A stretch of DNA of 64,000 nucleotides from Microbacterium saperdae (GCF_006716345.1 NZ_VFOX01000001.1:558001-622000); one strand, 5' to 3'; positions 6,768 to 15,864 are shown, counted from the first letter of the stretch. Program-made: numbers and translations. Notes: a model not told the origin generated them from the letters alone.

Positions 6768-8842
6768 TCCTTGTCGCCGCCGCGCACCAGCTCCAGCCCG
6801 GCACCGGCGAACTGCCGCAGCGTCGCATCCGGCAGGAACGCCCGTGTCAGGGCTCCGCCGATCCGGGTGAGGTCGCTCTCGTCGCGGAACAGCAGGTACA
6901 TGGTCTCGTAGCGCGGGTGGAACTTCTGCTTGAACCGGTGCAGTGACCCGAAACCGTACACGGGCTCGAGGGCCTCGGCGAGCCGATCGCTCAGCGCGGC
7001 GATCACTCCGGCATCCGGCGGATAGTCGTGCGCGAGCGGGGCGCCCGACAGCGACATGATCGCGGCACCCTCCTCCGAGAACTGCTGCGCCGACGACCCG
7101 ATCAGATACTCCATCACCGGACCGAAGCCGCCCTCGCGGCGCCGCATCAGATCGAGCGTCCAGCCCTGCACCGTGCCGCCCTCGCCGTACACCGGGAGCC
7201 AGGAGAGGAAGCCGTCGACGTCTCCGTTCGGCGCCAGGGCGAGCGCGAGCCGCACTTCCGGGTCTTCGGCTTCCTCCAGCGTGCCCAGCGTGAAGCGCAT
7301 CTCGGGGAGGTCCTTGTCGCCGACCCAGGCCTCGGAGATCGCCCGCAGCTGCTGCTGCACACCCCACGATTCAGACTTCAACTGCGTCATCCGGAAGGTC
7401 ATGTCCTCGCGACCCGCCTTGTTGAGCGAGGTGCGCACCGAGTTCCATCGCTTCCCGGTGAAGGTGAGGCCCGGCAGGTCGACGATCGTGTCGTCCGCGA
7501 CCACGATGCTGCGCCAGGTCGGGGGCACCGCGGCGCGAGTGGCCTCGTCCGCGCTGAAGAAGCAGGGGACCAGGCCGGCGAGCTCGGCATCGCGGATGAA
7601 CTCCTCGACGGCGGTGACCCGCAGCGGGGCGGGACCGATCGGATCGGCGAGCGCCAGTGCCACGCCGTTGCGCCGCTGATAGGCGACGATGCCCCCGTTG
7701 GTGCGCGCGTAGCTGTTGCCGTCCCACGTGGTCATCCACGACAGGGTGCCGCCGCCATGCGTGCGCAGCTCGGTCTTCACATCATCGATCGCGGGCGGCG
7801 GTTGGATGCCGAGCGTGGAGCGACGCTTGGCCCGGAACGCGCGGCGCACCCACACGAGGTAGACGAGCATGATCAGCCAGAGGAACCCGTTGGCGATCAC
7901 GAGCTCGGTGTCGCCGTCCCAATGCACATCGAGCTCGGCCTGGCTGGTCAGGATGATGAGCGCCAGCACCAAAGCGGCGCTGAGCAGGTTGAACAGACCG
8001 AGCAGGATCGCGAGCACCCAGGCGAAGCGTCGTCCGCGACGCAGACCGTTCACCAGCACGAGGATCACGACGAGGTCGATCGCGAGATCGATGAATCCGC
8101 CGGAAGCGGGACTGGTCGGTCCGAACGGGCCGTCGGTCGCCATCAAGGTCGTGATGATCTCCACCGCCCCCAGCACGAGGATCGCCACCACGGCGATGAG
8201 CCTTTGCTCGCGCACGGTGGTGTGGCGCACGCGCAGCGACCGGTCGACGACCAGGATCAGCAGCACCGCGAGCAGGTGTTCGAGGTCGGCGACCTTGCCC
8301 CAGAACAGCATCGCGATGAAGACGAATCCGAGCAGGATCAGCCAGCCGCGCACCCGCCACGGCGGGCGGAAGAGGCCGACCGCTGCCGCGATGCAGGCCA
8401 TGGTGCCGCCGGATGCTCCGACGTCGAGCGCCTGCGCCTGAGTCGTGGCCCATGCCCACGGGAACTGCGAGAGCGCGAGCAGCAGGAGCGCGGTGGCGAA
8501 GATCGCGAAGAGCTGACCGACCCAGTAGTAGGCGAGGGCCACGCGCGATCCGCGCCGGAACTCCAGATACGCCATGCCCCAGAAGCCGGTGATCGTGAAG
8601 ACGTACACCCAGGGCTGGTTGACGAAGAACGTGCCGGTCAGCGGGGTCCACCACCTGCCCTCGGCGAGGTTCGGCAACCCGTACGCCACCGTGCGGAACA
8701 GCGCCGTGTCTTCGAACGGGGTCCACAGTCCGTGCCAGACCACGCCCACCACGAGGATCAGCAGCACCATCGACAGCGTCGCCGGGATGCGCTTCACCAC
8801 GGAGAGCACGTGATTCGGCGTGTGCGTTCGCGCCTCGGTCAT
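6764..8842 (-). CDS. Rhomboid-like membrane domain fused to MprF-type (DUF2156) aminoacyl-lipid synthase
   Basis: This 692-residue protein is built of two parts. Residues about 20-345 are polytopic membrane sequence. Within it, GRWWTPLTGTFF (62-73), VGASGGTMA (141-149, Ser144 in GxSG) and LEHLLAV (187-193, His189) follow the order of the rhomboid L1 motif, catalytic serine and histidine. Residues about 350-690 match the DUF2156/LPG-synthase C-terminal domain (tandem GNAT folds): DPIGP at 400-404, the KRWNSVRTSLNKA segment, and FGSLHRFKQKFHPRYE near the end. Such domains transfer an amino acid from tRNA to phosphatidylglycerol in MprF enzymes. Start ATG lies 6 nt after TACGCT (8849-8854, minus strand), so it is probably leaderless. 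Whether the rhomboid dyad is active is unknown. Confidence 0.82.
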   Translation of the reverse strand: MTEARTHTPNHVLSVVKRIPATLSMVLLILVVGVVWHGLWTPFEDTALFRTVAYGLPNLAEGRWWTPLTGTFFVNQPWVYVFTITGFWGMAYLEFRRGSRVALAYYWVGQLFAIFATALLLLALSQFPWAWATTQAQALDVGASGGTMACIAAAVGLFRPPWRVRGWLILLGFVFIAMLFWGKVADLEHLLAVLLILVVDRSLRVRHTTVREQRLIAVVAILVLGAVEIITTLMATDGPFGPTSPASGGFIDLAIDLVVILVLVNGLRRGRRFAWVLAILLGLFNLLSAALVLALIILTSQAELDVHWDGDTELVIANGFLWLIMLVYLVWVRRAFRAKRRSTLGIQPPPAIDDVKTELRTHGGGTLSWMTTWDGNSYARTNGGIVAYQRRNGVALALADPIGPAPLRVTAVEEFIRDAELAGLVPCFFSADEATRAAVPPTWRSIVVADDTIVDLPGLTFTGKRWNSVRTSLNKAGREDMTFRMTQLKSESWGVQQQLRAISEAWVGDKDLPEMRFTLGTLEEAEDPEVRLALALAPNGDVDGFLSWLPVYGEGGTVQGWTLDLMRRREGGFGPVMEYLIGSSAQQFSEEGAAIMSLSGAPLAHDYPPDAGVIAALSDRLAEALEPVYGFGSLHRFKQKFHPRYETMYLLFRDESDLTRIGGALTRAFLPDATLRQFAGAGLELVRGGDKD

Positions 8843-8846
8843 GCGC

Positions 8847-9599
8847 TCAGCGTAGCGAGGGCGGCGGAGGCGCGGGGGTGGCGCGGCGCGGTACGTAGTG
8901 CGCCCACGCCCAACGGAAACCGAACCCGCCGTATGTCATGAAGCCTGCGCAGCAGATCGCCCCGACGGCGATGCCGACCCCCACCGCCCAGGAGAAGGAA
9001 CCGCCTCCGACGATCACCGCGGCACCGCACAGCAGACCGCTGACGCACGCGTTGACGACGATCAGCAGCATGACCGAGCTTCCGAGCAGGATGCTGACGC
9101 TGCGCGGTCGCAGGAACGAGTAGGTCCTCTTCATGCCCGCTTCATCGTCGAAGGGGGACGCCAGGAAGACGTCAGCGACCGCCGGATCGAGGTCGACGTA
9201 CGCGCCGCGCAGGCGGTTCATCGCGACGACGTACATCATGTCCTCCTCCGACACGTTCATCACACGGATCTGGGTCATGACGCCGATCAGCGCGAGGAAG
9301 CCGAGGATCGCGAGCGACGCACCGCCGAACCACTCGCGGAAATCCGAGGCCTGCCCGAGGAGCCCGATCGTCACGAGTCCCGCCGAGACCAGCGTGAGGA
9401 AGATCGTGATGCGGGTGAGCACTTCGCTCTGCGCCGTGCTGCGGGCCGCGAGCAGTCCCCAGTGCTCGGTCGCCAGGATCTGCGCGCGTCGACCGAGCAT
9501 CGCGTCCGACTCCGGCGTCGGACGGACGCTCGATCCCGCGGATTCCGGGCCCGTGGTCCTCTGCGGCGGAGGACTCTCGGGCAGCGAGCTCTCGCTCAT
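8847..9599 (-). CDS. Conserved membrane protein of unknown function
   Basis: This 250-residue protein has a Pro/Ser-rich cytosolic N-terminus (about 30 residues) and four hydrophobic segments in two pairs (roughly 65-85, 90-108, 168-188, 195-220). Between the pairs is a hydrophilic loop with conserved-looking MNRLRGAYVDLDPAVADVFLASPFDD. No enzyme motif is visible. The start ATG is 6 nt after CACAAT on the minus strand, a weak -10-like hexamer. It is directly upstream of, and co-oriented with, the rhomboid/MprF-type gene (4-nt gap), so the two may be co-transcribed and work on the same envelope process. Confidence 0.7.
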   Translation of the reverse strand: MSESSLPESPPPQRTTGPESAGSSVRPTPESDAMLGRRAQILATEHWGLLAARSTAQSEVLTRITIFLTLVSAGLVTIGLLGQASDFREWFGGASLAILGFLALIGVMTQIRVMNVSEEDMMYVVAMNRLRGAYVDLDPAVADVFLASPFDDEAGMKRTYSFLRPRSVSILLGSSVMLLIVVNACVSGLLCGAAVIVGGGSFSWAVGVGIAVGAICCAGFMTYGGFGFRWAWAHYVPRRATPAPPPPSLR

Positions 9600-9658
9600 A
9601 GCGACATTGTGCACCCGTATGTGCTCGGCCGACAGCGGCTTCTGCGTCGGAGCATCCC

Positions 9659-9690
9659 CTCTTCCCTCCCGCTGCTCTTCCCTCCCGCTG
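9659..9690. repeat. Perfect tandem duplication of a 16-bp unit
   Basis: The pyrimidine-rich unit CTCTTCCCTCCCGCTG occurs twice head to tail in the gap between divergent genes. It lies just upstream of the sugar dehydrogenase ribosome binding site. It could alter promoter spacing or be a slippage product. Confidence 0.85.
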
Positions 9691-9722
9691 CCGTTCGGTG
9701 TGGGATGGAGGAGGAGGGACGC

Positions 9723-10778
9723 ATGAAGATCAGACGGGGCGAGATGCTCGCGGTGATGACTGCCGCGATGCTGGTGCTCGCCGCGTGCACGCCGTCGCCC
9801 GGATCCGCTCCGGTCGGAACCGATCCCGAGCCGTCGCCCGAGGTCATCGCCGAAGAACTCGACGTGCCGTGGTCGATCGCGTTCCACGAGGGGATCGCGC
9901 TCGTGAGCGAACGCGACAGCGGACGTGTGGCGGAGCTCGGCGATGACGGCGCGGTCCGTGAGGTCGCCGTCATCGACGACGTGACCGCCGCCGGCGAGGG
10001 TGGGCTGCTCGGCCTCGCGGTGCTCGACGGCGACGTGTACACGTACTTCACCGCGGCCGACGGGAACCGCATCGAGCGCCGCGCGATCCTCGGCGCAGCC
10101 GGAGCGCTCGCACTAGGCCCTCCCACGACCGTGATCGACGGCATCCCGGCTGCCGGGAACCACAACGGCGGCCGCATCGCGTTCGGACCGGACGGCATGC
10201 TGTACGTCGCGGTCGGCGATGCGGGGGATCGCGACAGCGCGCAGGATCTCGATGCTCTCTCCGGCAAGATCCTCCGGCTGACCCCCGACGGCGCGGTGCC
10301 GGACGACAATCCGTTCGAGGGGTCGCCGGTGTACAGCTACGGCCACCGCAATCCGCAGGGCATCGCCTGGGATGACGAGGGGACGATGTACGCGAGCGAG
10401 TTCGGGCAGGACACCTGGGATGAGCTCAACGTGATCGAGGCGGGCGGCAACTACGGATGGCCGGTCGTCGAGGGCGTCGCGGACGACGGCGATCACATCG
10501 ACCCCGTGCAGCAGTGGGCGCCGTCGGACGCCAGCCCCAGCGGCATCGCGGTGGTGGACGGCCGGATCGTGATCGCGAACCTGCGCGGGGAGCGGCTGCG
10601 GGTCGTGCCGCTCGATGACCTGGCGACGGCATCCGAATGGTTCCGTGGAGGGTACGGACGCCTGCGAGACGCGGTGGTCGCGCCTGACGGGTCGCTCTGG
10701 GTCCTCACGAACAACACCGACGGCCGCGGCGATCCGGCAGACGGCGACGACCGGATCCTGCGACTCGGCGTCGGCTGA
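9723..10778 (+). CDS. PQQ-type (glucose/sorbosone) sugar dehydrogenase lipoprotein
   Basis: This 351-residue protein has a lipoprotein signal peptide (VLAAC, Cys22), so it should sit on the outer face of the membrane. The mature part is a six-bladed beta-propeller of the soluble aldose sugar dehydrogenase family: ELDVPWSIAF near the start, HNGGRIAFGPDGMLYVAVGD in the middle, then GHRNPQGIAWD and GGNYGWP. These carry the catalytic histidine and calcium/PQQ-site regions of the family. A strong RBS (GGAGGAGGG) precedes the ATG. No PQQ synthesis genes are in the window, so the cofactor would come from elsewhere. The real substrate is unknown. Confidence 0.87.
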   Translation: MKIRRGEMLAVMTAAMLVLAACTPSPGSAPVGTDPEPSPEVIAEELDVPWSIAFHEGIALVSERDSGRVAELGDDGAVREVAVIDDVTAAGEGGLLGLAVLDGDVYTYFTAADGNRIERRAILGAAGALALGPPTTVIDGIPAAGNHNGGRIAFGPDGMLYVAVGDAGDRDSAQDLDALSGKILRLTPDGAVPDDNPFEGSPVYSYGHRNPQGIAWDDEGTMYASEFGQDTWDELNVIEAGGNYGWPVVEGVADDGDHIDPVQQWAPSDASPSGIAVVDGRIVIANLRGERLRVVPLDDLATASEWFRGGYGRLRDAVVAPDGSLWVLTNNTDGRGDPADGDDRILRLGVG

Positions 10779-10796
10779 TCCGGGCGGAGGGAAGGG

Positions 10797-11603
10797 CTAC
10801 TCGCCGCGCAGCGCCCGGCGCAGCTGGGTGACCTCGTCGGCGGTCAGGCCTCCGCTGCGCAGGTACGCGGCCGCATCACCGTGCTCGGTCTCGATCCAGT
10901 CGAGCGCGGCCTCGATGGCCGAGGCCGGCGATTCGGTCGCGAGCGTCTTCAGGCGGGGGGTGAGCGGCACGCCGATCGCGGTGATCAACCCGGTCAGCGC
11001 CTCTGCGAAACCGCGCGCGAGGTTCTCACCCGTCTGCGTGTAGTCCTCGACGATGACCTCGCGCGGCACGCCGGCGACCTGCAACAGCAGGGCCGCCGCG
11101 AGACCGGTGCGGTCCTTGCCGGCGGTGCAGTGGAAGAGCACTCCGGGCCGATCGGTGCCGGACGCGGTGATCACGGCACGAGCGAGCGTCGCGAACTGCG
11201 CGGCGCTGCCTCCGAGGATCGCGGTGTACAGATCCTCCAGCGTCGGCACCTGGTCGAGGACCTCGGCGAGCTGCGAGGCGGAGAGCGGGGTGCCGTCGGC
11301 GGCGGGCAGCAGCTTCTGCACCATCTCGTCCATGGCCCCGCCCTGCACCGACAGCGGGACGAACGTGACGCTGCCATCCGCCGGCAACCGATCGGCGGAC
11401 CGGGATCGCTCGCCGTCCGTGCGCAGATCGATCACCGTACCGATCCGCAGATCGACCAGCGCCTGCAGGCCGTCGTCGGTCAGAGCGCCCAGCGCATCCG
11501 AGCGGAAGAGGATGCCGGAGGCCAGCGTCCCGCCATCCGACGTCGGCAATCCCGACAGCTCACGGGAGTTGTGCGTCACGGCCAGAACAGAGGTCAGATC
11601 CAT
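10797..11603 (-). CDS. Tyrosine-protein phosphatase (Y_phosphatase3 family)
   Basis: This 268-residue protein carries the cysteine-phosphatase P-loop HCTAGKDRTG (158-167; nucleophile Cys159, Arg165), plus the upstream LFRSDALGALTDDGLQAL and VIDLRTDGER segments typical of bacterial PtpB/MptpB-like enzymes. These hydrolyse phosphotyrosine and in some members phosphoinositides. No signal peptide is present, so it is cytosolic unless exported by another route. ATG at 11603 is chosen because the frame homology begins there. Its 3' end is convergent with the sugar dehydrogenase. Confidence 0.88.
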   Translation of the reverse strand: MDLTSVLAVTHNSRELSGLPTSDGGTLASGILFRSDALGALTDDGLQALVDLRIGTVIDLRTDGERSRSADRLPADGSVTFVPLSVQGGAMDEMVQKLLPAADGTPLSASQLAEVLDQVPTLEDLYTAILGGSAAQFATLARAVITASGTDRPGVLFHCTAGKDRTGLAAALLLQVAGVPREVIVEDYTQTGENLARGFAEALTGLITAIGVPLTPRLKTLATESPASAIEAALDWIETEHGDAAAYLRSGGLTADEVTQLRRALRGE

Positions 11604-11666
11604 CGTCGTCGGGTCCCTTCCACGGTGTGGCCCCAGCGTATCGGGGACATCGGGAGGGGGGACTAG

Positions 11667-11698
11667 CCCTGTCGGCTCCGTTCCTGGGGCCGACAGGG
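11667..11698 (-). terminator. Stem-loop after the DsbA-like gene
   Basis: CCCTGTCGGC (11667-11676) and GCCGACAGGG (11689-11698) form a perfect 10-bp stem with a 12-nt loop. It lies between the stop of the minus-strand DsbA-like gene and the start of the phosphatase gene. The U-tract is poor, so termination may be partial. Confidence 0.5.
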
Positions 11699-11707
11699 AG
11701 CCCGGCG

Positions 11708-12361
11708 TCAGCCGTTCACCGCCTTCTCGATCGCCTGCTCGAGGTCGTCCCACTCCTGCAGCACCACGGCTTCGCCGTCGATGAAGAACGACGGCGTGCT
11801 GCTCACGCCGAGTTTCTCGCCGTCGGCCTTGTCCGACTCGACGCGCTGCAGCGTGGCGGGGTCGGCGATCGCCGCATCGTAGGCATCCATGTCGAGTCCG
11901 AGGTCCTCGGCGAAGGCGCGGAACACCTCCGGCGTCTCCTCGGACCCCTCGCCCCACTGCGCCTGGGTCTCGAACAGCCGGTGGTACATGTCCTCGAAGC
12001 GGTCCTGCTGGGCTGCGGCCTCGGCGGCGAGTGCGGCCTGGGTCGAGTTGATGTGTCCGGGGAGCGGGAAGTACCGCACCACATAGGTGATATCGCCCGC
12101 GTAGGTCTCGCGCAGCTCCTCCACGATCGGGTAGAACGCGCCGCACGCCTCGCACTCGAAGTCGAGGAACTCGACGACCGTGACGGCATCCGCCCCGCCC
12201 TGGTCGAGCACGTGCGAGTCGGTGCGGACGGTCTGCAGCTTCTCTCCGGCTTGCGGCTCCGGCGCGGCAGCGCGCTGGTTGATGGCGAAGACGATGCCGA
12301 CGATCAGCAGGACGATGGCGACGGCGATGGCGATCAGGGTCGCCTTGACAGAGGTTTTCAT
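11708..12361 (-). CDS. Membrane-anchored DsbA-like thiol oxidoreductase
   Basis: This 217-residue protein starts with an uncleaved signal anchor (residues 8-27) and then has a thioredoxin-fold DsbA domain. The active site is CEAC (Cys70, Cys73) after VTVVEFLDFE, and the cis-proline loop is SSTPSFF near residue 190. It should act on the outer side of the membrane in disulfide formation or cytochrome/thiol maintenance. ATG 12361 is preferred over an upstream start because it gives the canonical signal anchor. A second paralogue is at 55188-55850. Confidence 0.88.
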   Translation of the reverse strand: MKTSVKATLIAIAVAIVLLIVGIVFAINQRAAAPEPQAGEKLQTVRTDSHVLDQGGADAVTVVEFLDFECEACGAFYPIVEELRETYAGDITYVVRYFPLPGHINSTQAALAAEAAAQQDRFEDMYHRLFETQAQWGEGSEETPEVFRAFAEDLGLDMDAYDAAIADPATLQRVESDKADGEKLGVSSTPSFFIDGEAVVLQEWDDLEQAIEKAVNG

Positions 12362-12434
12362 GGGGGTCTCCAGGTACAGGTGCAACGACAGGGGAAGGGC
12401 GCCGCGCGCGGCGGCTCGTTCGACGCGCTGTCGT

Positions 12435-12860
12435 TCAGGTGCGGGAGATGGAGAGCTGGATGAGGCTGAGAGCGGACGGGATCCGCTGCGGGCCGGCGCG
12501 CACGGGCGGTGCCGTCCGAGGTGTGCGCCCGACCGGCTCGGAGCTCCCGCCCGCGATCACGCGGCGCACCAGGAGCACCAGCGCGACGCCGCAGAGCACG
12601 GCGATCACGCAGAGAGCGGCATCCGACGACAGCACGTCCACTGCGGCGACCTCGTCATGGTGCTCGGCACCCGCTGCGGCAGCAGGAGCCGAGACGCCGG
12701 GTGCCAGGCAGAGGGCGGCATGCACGTCGGCATCGCCGCGGGAGGTCGACCAGGCACCCACGACGAGCAGCAGCGCGAGACCGAGAGCCGTGACGATCTT
12801 CGCCGGCAGCAGTTGCTCGGTCCGCGCTCGCTGCGGAAGGCGGGGCATCGAGGGCGGCAT
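12435..12860 (-). CDS. Small membrane protein, unknown function
   Basis: This 141-residue protein has two hydrophobic segments (about 22-40 and 83-99) joined by an external loop that contains a His-rich bit (EHHDEV) and a single Cys. The C-terminus is Pro/Arg-rich. The architecture is like small two-helix actinobacterial proteins, but I recognise no family with confidence. TAGACT (minus strand, 12870-12875) lies 9 nt before the ATG. It stands next to the DsbA-like gene on the same strand, 73 nt upstream of it. Confidence 0.6.
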   Translation of the reverse strand: MPPSMPRLPQRARTEQLLPAKIVTALGLALLLVVGAWSTSRGDADVHAALCLAPGVSAPAAAAGAEHHDEVAAVDVLSSDAALCVIAVLCGVALVLLVRRVIAGGSSEPVGRTPRTAPPVRAGPQRIPSALSLIQLSISRT

Positions 12861-12929
12861 CTCCCGCGCAGTCTAGCAACGGCACTTCGGTGCGGAGCGG
12901 GAGGAGGACCCGGCTCCCGCCGACCCGCT

Positions 12930-12935
12930 TACACT
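12930..12935 (+). promoter_or_regulatory. -10 hexamer of a leaderless promoter
   Basis: TACACT ends 6 nt before the GTG start at 12942, where transcription would begin. No ribosome binding site is present. This drives the PLDc_N-like gene and, by translational overlap, menD. Confidence 0.6.
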
Positions 12936-12941
12936 GGAAGG

Positions 12942-13292
12942 GTGGCGAGACTACTGATCGTCGGCGGCTTCCTCGCCGCCGTGTTCTGGGTGTTCAGCAT
13001 CGTCGACTGCGCTGTGCAGCCGGCGACGCGGCATCGTGGCGTGCGAAAGCCCGTGTGGCTGGCCATCGTGATCCTGATCCCGGTCATCGGCGGCATCCTC
13101 TGGTTCGTGATCGGACGCCGTCGTGCCAACGACCAGGGTGTCACCCGGACGCTCGCTCCCGATGATGACCCCGCATTCCTGCGCAGCATCAGCAAGACCG
13201 AGCAGGATGCGCGCATCCGTCGCCTCGAAGAGGAACTCGCCCGCCTGGACGACGAGACCGACGAAGGTCCGTCGCCGGAACCTCGCGCGTGA
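12942..13292 (+). CDS. PLDc_N-type small membrane protein
   Basis: This 116-residue protein has two helices (residues 3-22 and 40-59) with the sequence order of the phospholipase-D-nuclease N-terminal (PLDc_N) family, including WVFSIVDCAVQP and PVIGGILWFVIGRRR. A charged C-terminal tail (DARIRRLEEELARLDDET) is predicted coiled coil. Such stand-alone PLDc_N proteins are common next to menaquinone genes in actinobacteria, with no known function. Its stop overlaps the menD start (GTGA). Confidence 0.82.
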   Translation: MARLLIVGGFLAAVFWVFSIVDCAVQPATRHRGVRKPVWLAIVILIPVIGGILWFVIGRRRANDQGVTRTLAPDDDPAFLRSISKTEQDARIRRLEEELARLDDETDEGPSPEPRA

Positions 13293-14956
13293 CCTCGTCG
13301 CCCGCCTCCGATGCTGCGGCATCGCTGATCGCCGAGCTCATCGCGCACGGTGTGCGCGACCTCGTGCTCTCGCCGGGATCACGTTCTCAGGCGCTCGCGC
13401 TCGCCGCGGTCCGTCGCGCGGATGACGGCCTGCTGCGGGTCCACGTGCGCATCGATGAGCGCGTCGCCGGGTTCACCGCGCTCGGTATCGGGCGCGAGAC
13501 CGGTGTCCCGGCCGCGGTGTTGTGCACCTCGGGCACGGCCGCGGCGAACCTCCTGCCCGCCGCCATGGAAGCCTTCCACTCCGGTGTCCCGCTCCTGCTG
13601 CTGACCGCCGACCGCCCTCCGGAGCTGCGCGGCGTCGGCGCGAACCAGGCCACCGTCCAACCGGGGATGTTCGCCTCCTGGGCGCGCGAAGAGATCGATG
13701 CACCGGTGCCCGTGGACGGCGCCGAGTGGTCGGGACTGGCGGCTCGCGCCGTCGCCGTCGCACTCGGCGCTGACGCGGCGCACGGCCATGCCGGAGTGGC
13801 CGGCCCCGTGCATCTCAATCTGCCGTCCCGTGAGCCGCTGTCGGGCGGCTCCTCCGCGATCGACGTGGCCCCCGGCATTGCCCCTGTCATCGCGACGGGC
13901 GACGCTCTCGTGCTGGAACGAGGGCCTCGCACGGTCGTGATCGCCGGTGCGGATGCCGGGACCCGGGCCGAGGAGATCGCCCACGCCGGAGCCTGGCCCC
14001 TGATCGCCGAGATCGTCAGCGGAGCGCGGTTCGGGCGCCAGATCGTGCACGGCTACCGCGGGCTCCTGCGCCGCGACGACCTCGGCGGGCGCATCGAGCG
14101 TGCCGTCGTGCTCGGGCATCCGACGCTCAGCCGAGAGGTCACGGCGCTGCTGTCCCGCCCGGATGTCGATGTCGTGGCGGTGCGGCGAGGCGGCGAGCAG
14201 CTCGACCTGAACCACCGCACCCGCGCGGCCGCGTCCGTGGCCGTCGCCGACGGCGCCCCCGACCGGGAGTGGCTCGGCGCCTGGCTCGAAGCATCGGCCG
14301 AGCTGGCCGTCGACCTCAGCGAATCCGCACCCGACCAGGACGGGCTCTCCTCCACGCACTTCGCGGCGCGACGCGAGGCCGTGCGGGCCGAGCTGGACGC
14401 GGTGCGCCGACCGCTCGACCGCGAGCTGCTCGTCGACTCCGTGTGGCGGGCCACCTGGCCGCACGACCGGCTGGTGTTCGGGTCCTCGCGGCTGGTGCGC
14501 GTGGCGGATGCGGTGCTCGGCGGCAAGAAGGTGCCGGTGCACGCGAACCGCGGTCTCGCGGGCATCGACGGCACGATCGCCACAGCCACCGGCATCGCGC
14601 TCGCGAGTCAGGCGGGCGGCGCCCCCGGCGTCACACGGGTGCTGCTCGGCGACCTCACGTTCCTGCACGACGTCGGCGCCCTGCTCCTGCCTCCGGACGA
14701 GACGGAACCGCGGCTGCAGGTCATCGTCGGCAACGACGGCGGCGGCACGATCTTCGATTCGCTCGAAGTCGCCGGATCCGCTCCGCCGGCCGATCTGGAT
14801 CGCGCCTTCTACACGCCGCACACCGTGCGCCTCGAGCACCTCGCCCTCGCCTACGGCTGGGAGTATCAGCGGGTGACCACCCGCACGGCTCTCGACCAGG
14901 TGCTCACGACGCCCGTCGGCGGGCGTCAACTGATCGAGGTCCCGCTGCCGCGGTGA
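13289..14956 (+). CDS. menD: MenD, SEPHCHC synthase
   Basis: This 555-residue ThDP-dependent enzyme condenses isochorismate with 2-oxoglutarate to form 2-succinyl-5-enolpyruvyl-6-hydroxy-3-cyclohexene-1-carboxylate, the first committed step of menaquinone synthesis. Visible signatures are SPGSRSQALALA near the N-terminus, TSGTAAANLLPAAMEA, the ANRGLAGIDGTIATATG block and the cofactor segment GNDGGGTIF with the pyrophosphate/Mg ligands. The GTG start overlaps the upstream stop by 4 nt, so it is translationally coupled. Its substrate would come from the nearby MenF at 15950-17197. Confidence 0.95.
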   Translation: MTSSPASDAAASLIAELIAHGVRDLVLSPGSRSQALALAAVRRADDGLLRVHVRIDERVAGFTALGIGRETGVPAAVLCTSGTAAANLLPAAMEAFHSGVPLLLLTADRPPELRGVGANQATVQPGMFASWAREEIDAPVPVDGAEWSGLAARAVAVALGADAAHGHAGVAGPVHLNLPSREPLSGGSSAIDVAPGIAPVIATGDALVLERGPRTVVIAGADAGTRAEEIAHAGAWPLIAEIVSGARFGRQIVHGYRGLLRRDDLGGRIERAVVLGHPTLSREVTALLSRPDVDVVAVRRGGEQLDLNHRTRAAASVAVADGAPDREWLGAWLEASAELAVDLSESAPDQDGLSSTHFAARREAVRAELDAVRRPLDRELLVDSVWRATWPHDRLVFGSSRLVRVADAVLGGKKVPVHANRGLAGIDGTIATATGIALASQAGGAPGVTRVLLGDLTFLHDVGALLLPPDETEPRLQVIVGNDGGGTIFDSLEVAGSAPPADLDRAFYTPHTVRLEHLALAYGWEYQRVTTRTALDQVLTTPVGGRQLIEVPLPR

Positions 14957-15000
14957 ACGTCGCACGTGCGGAACCGCCCGAGAGTGGGCAGGATGAGCAC

Positions 15001-15846
15001 ATGATGAACGCACACCGCTGGGCAGACATCCTCCGCGTCGACGAAGGGTTCCGTCTCGCCGACGTCGACCCGGGAAGCACGCCAGGGTACGAGCACGGCA
15101 AGTCGCACGGTGCGCGTGACCTCGAGAAGGGGCTGGCGTCGCTGAACACCCTCCAGGAACGCCTGTTCGCCGAGAGTCGCGCGGGCATCGCGAAGGACGC
15201 GGTGCTCCTGGTCCTGCAGGCGATGGACTCGGCGGGCAAGGGCGGCATCGTGCGTCATGTCGTCGGCGGTGTCGATCCGCAGGGGGTGGCCCTCGCGGCG
15301 TTCAAGGCGCCGACCGCCGAGGAGCGGGAGCATGATTTCCTCTGGCGCATCGAGAAGCGCCTTCCGGAGCCGGGGTTCATCGGCGTCTTCGATCGATCGC
15401 ACTACGAAGATGTGCTGATCGGCAGGGTCCGTGCCCTCGCCGACCCGTCGGAGATCGAGCGGCGCTATGACGCCATCAACGCGTTCGAGGCGCAGGTCGC
15501 GGCATCCGGCGTGCGCATCATCAAGGTCATGCTGCACATCTCGCCCGACGAGCAGAAGGCACGCCTGCGCGAACGCCTCGAGCGTCCGGACAAGCACTGG
15601 AAGTACAACCCCGGTGATGTCGACGAGCGTCTGCTCTGGCCGCAGTACATGGAGGCGTACCAGACCGTCTTCGACCGCACGTCGACCGACGAGGCGCCGT
15701 GGCACGTGATCCCGGCGAACAGCAAGTGGTACGCGCGGCTCGCCGTGCAGGAGCTGCTGCTCGCGGCGCTGGAGGACATCGATCCGCAGTGGCCGGTGGC
15801 GGAGTTCGACGTCGAGGCCGAGAAGAAGCGTCTCGAAGCGAGCTGA
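15001..15846 (+). CDS. Polyphosphate kinase 2 family protein
   Basis: This 281-residue PPK2 enzyme uses polyphosphate to phosphorylate nucleoside mono- or diphosphates. It has the Walker A segment AMDSAGKGG (74-82), the Walker B/lid region with GVFDRSHYEDVLIGRV, and the KHWKYNPGDVDERLLWPQY lid helix region. A single PPK2 domain and the roughly 280-residue length fit class I or III; class cannot be fixed by eye. The start ATG lies 6 nt after CAGGAT (14989-14994), another leaderless arrangement. It sits inside the menaquinone gene group without an obvious functional tie. Confidence 0.92.
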   Translation: MMNAHRWADILRVDEGFRLADVDPGSTPGYEHGKSHGARDLEKGLASLNTLQERLFAESRAGIAKDAVLLVLQAMDSAGKGGIVRHVVGGVDPQGVALAAFKAPTAEEREHDFLWRIEKRLPEPGFIGVFDRSHYEDVLIGRVRALADPSEIERRYDAINAFEAQVAASGVRIIKVMLHISPDEQKARLRERLERPDKHWKYNPGDVDERLLWPQYMEAYQTVFDRTSTDEAPWHVIPANSKWYARLAVQELLLAALEDIDPQWPVAEFDVEAEKKRLEAS

Positions 15847-15864
15847 GCGTCGGGTGGCCTCCGT

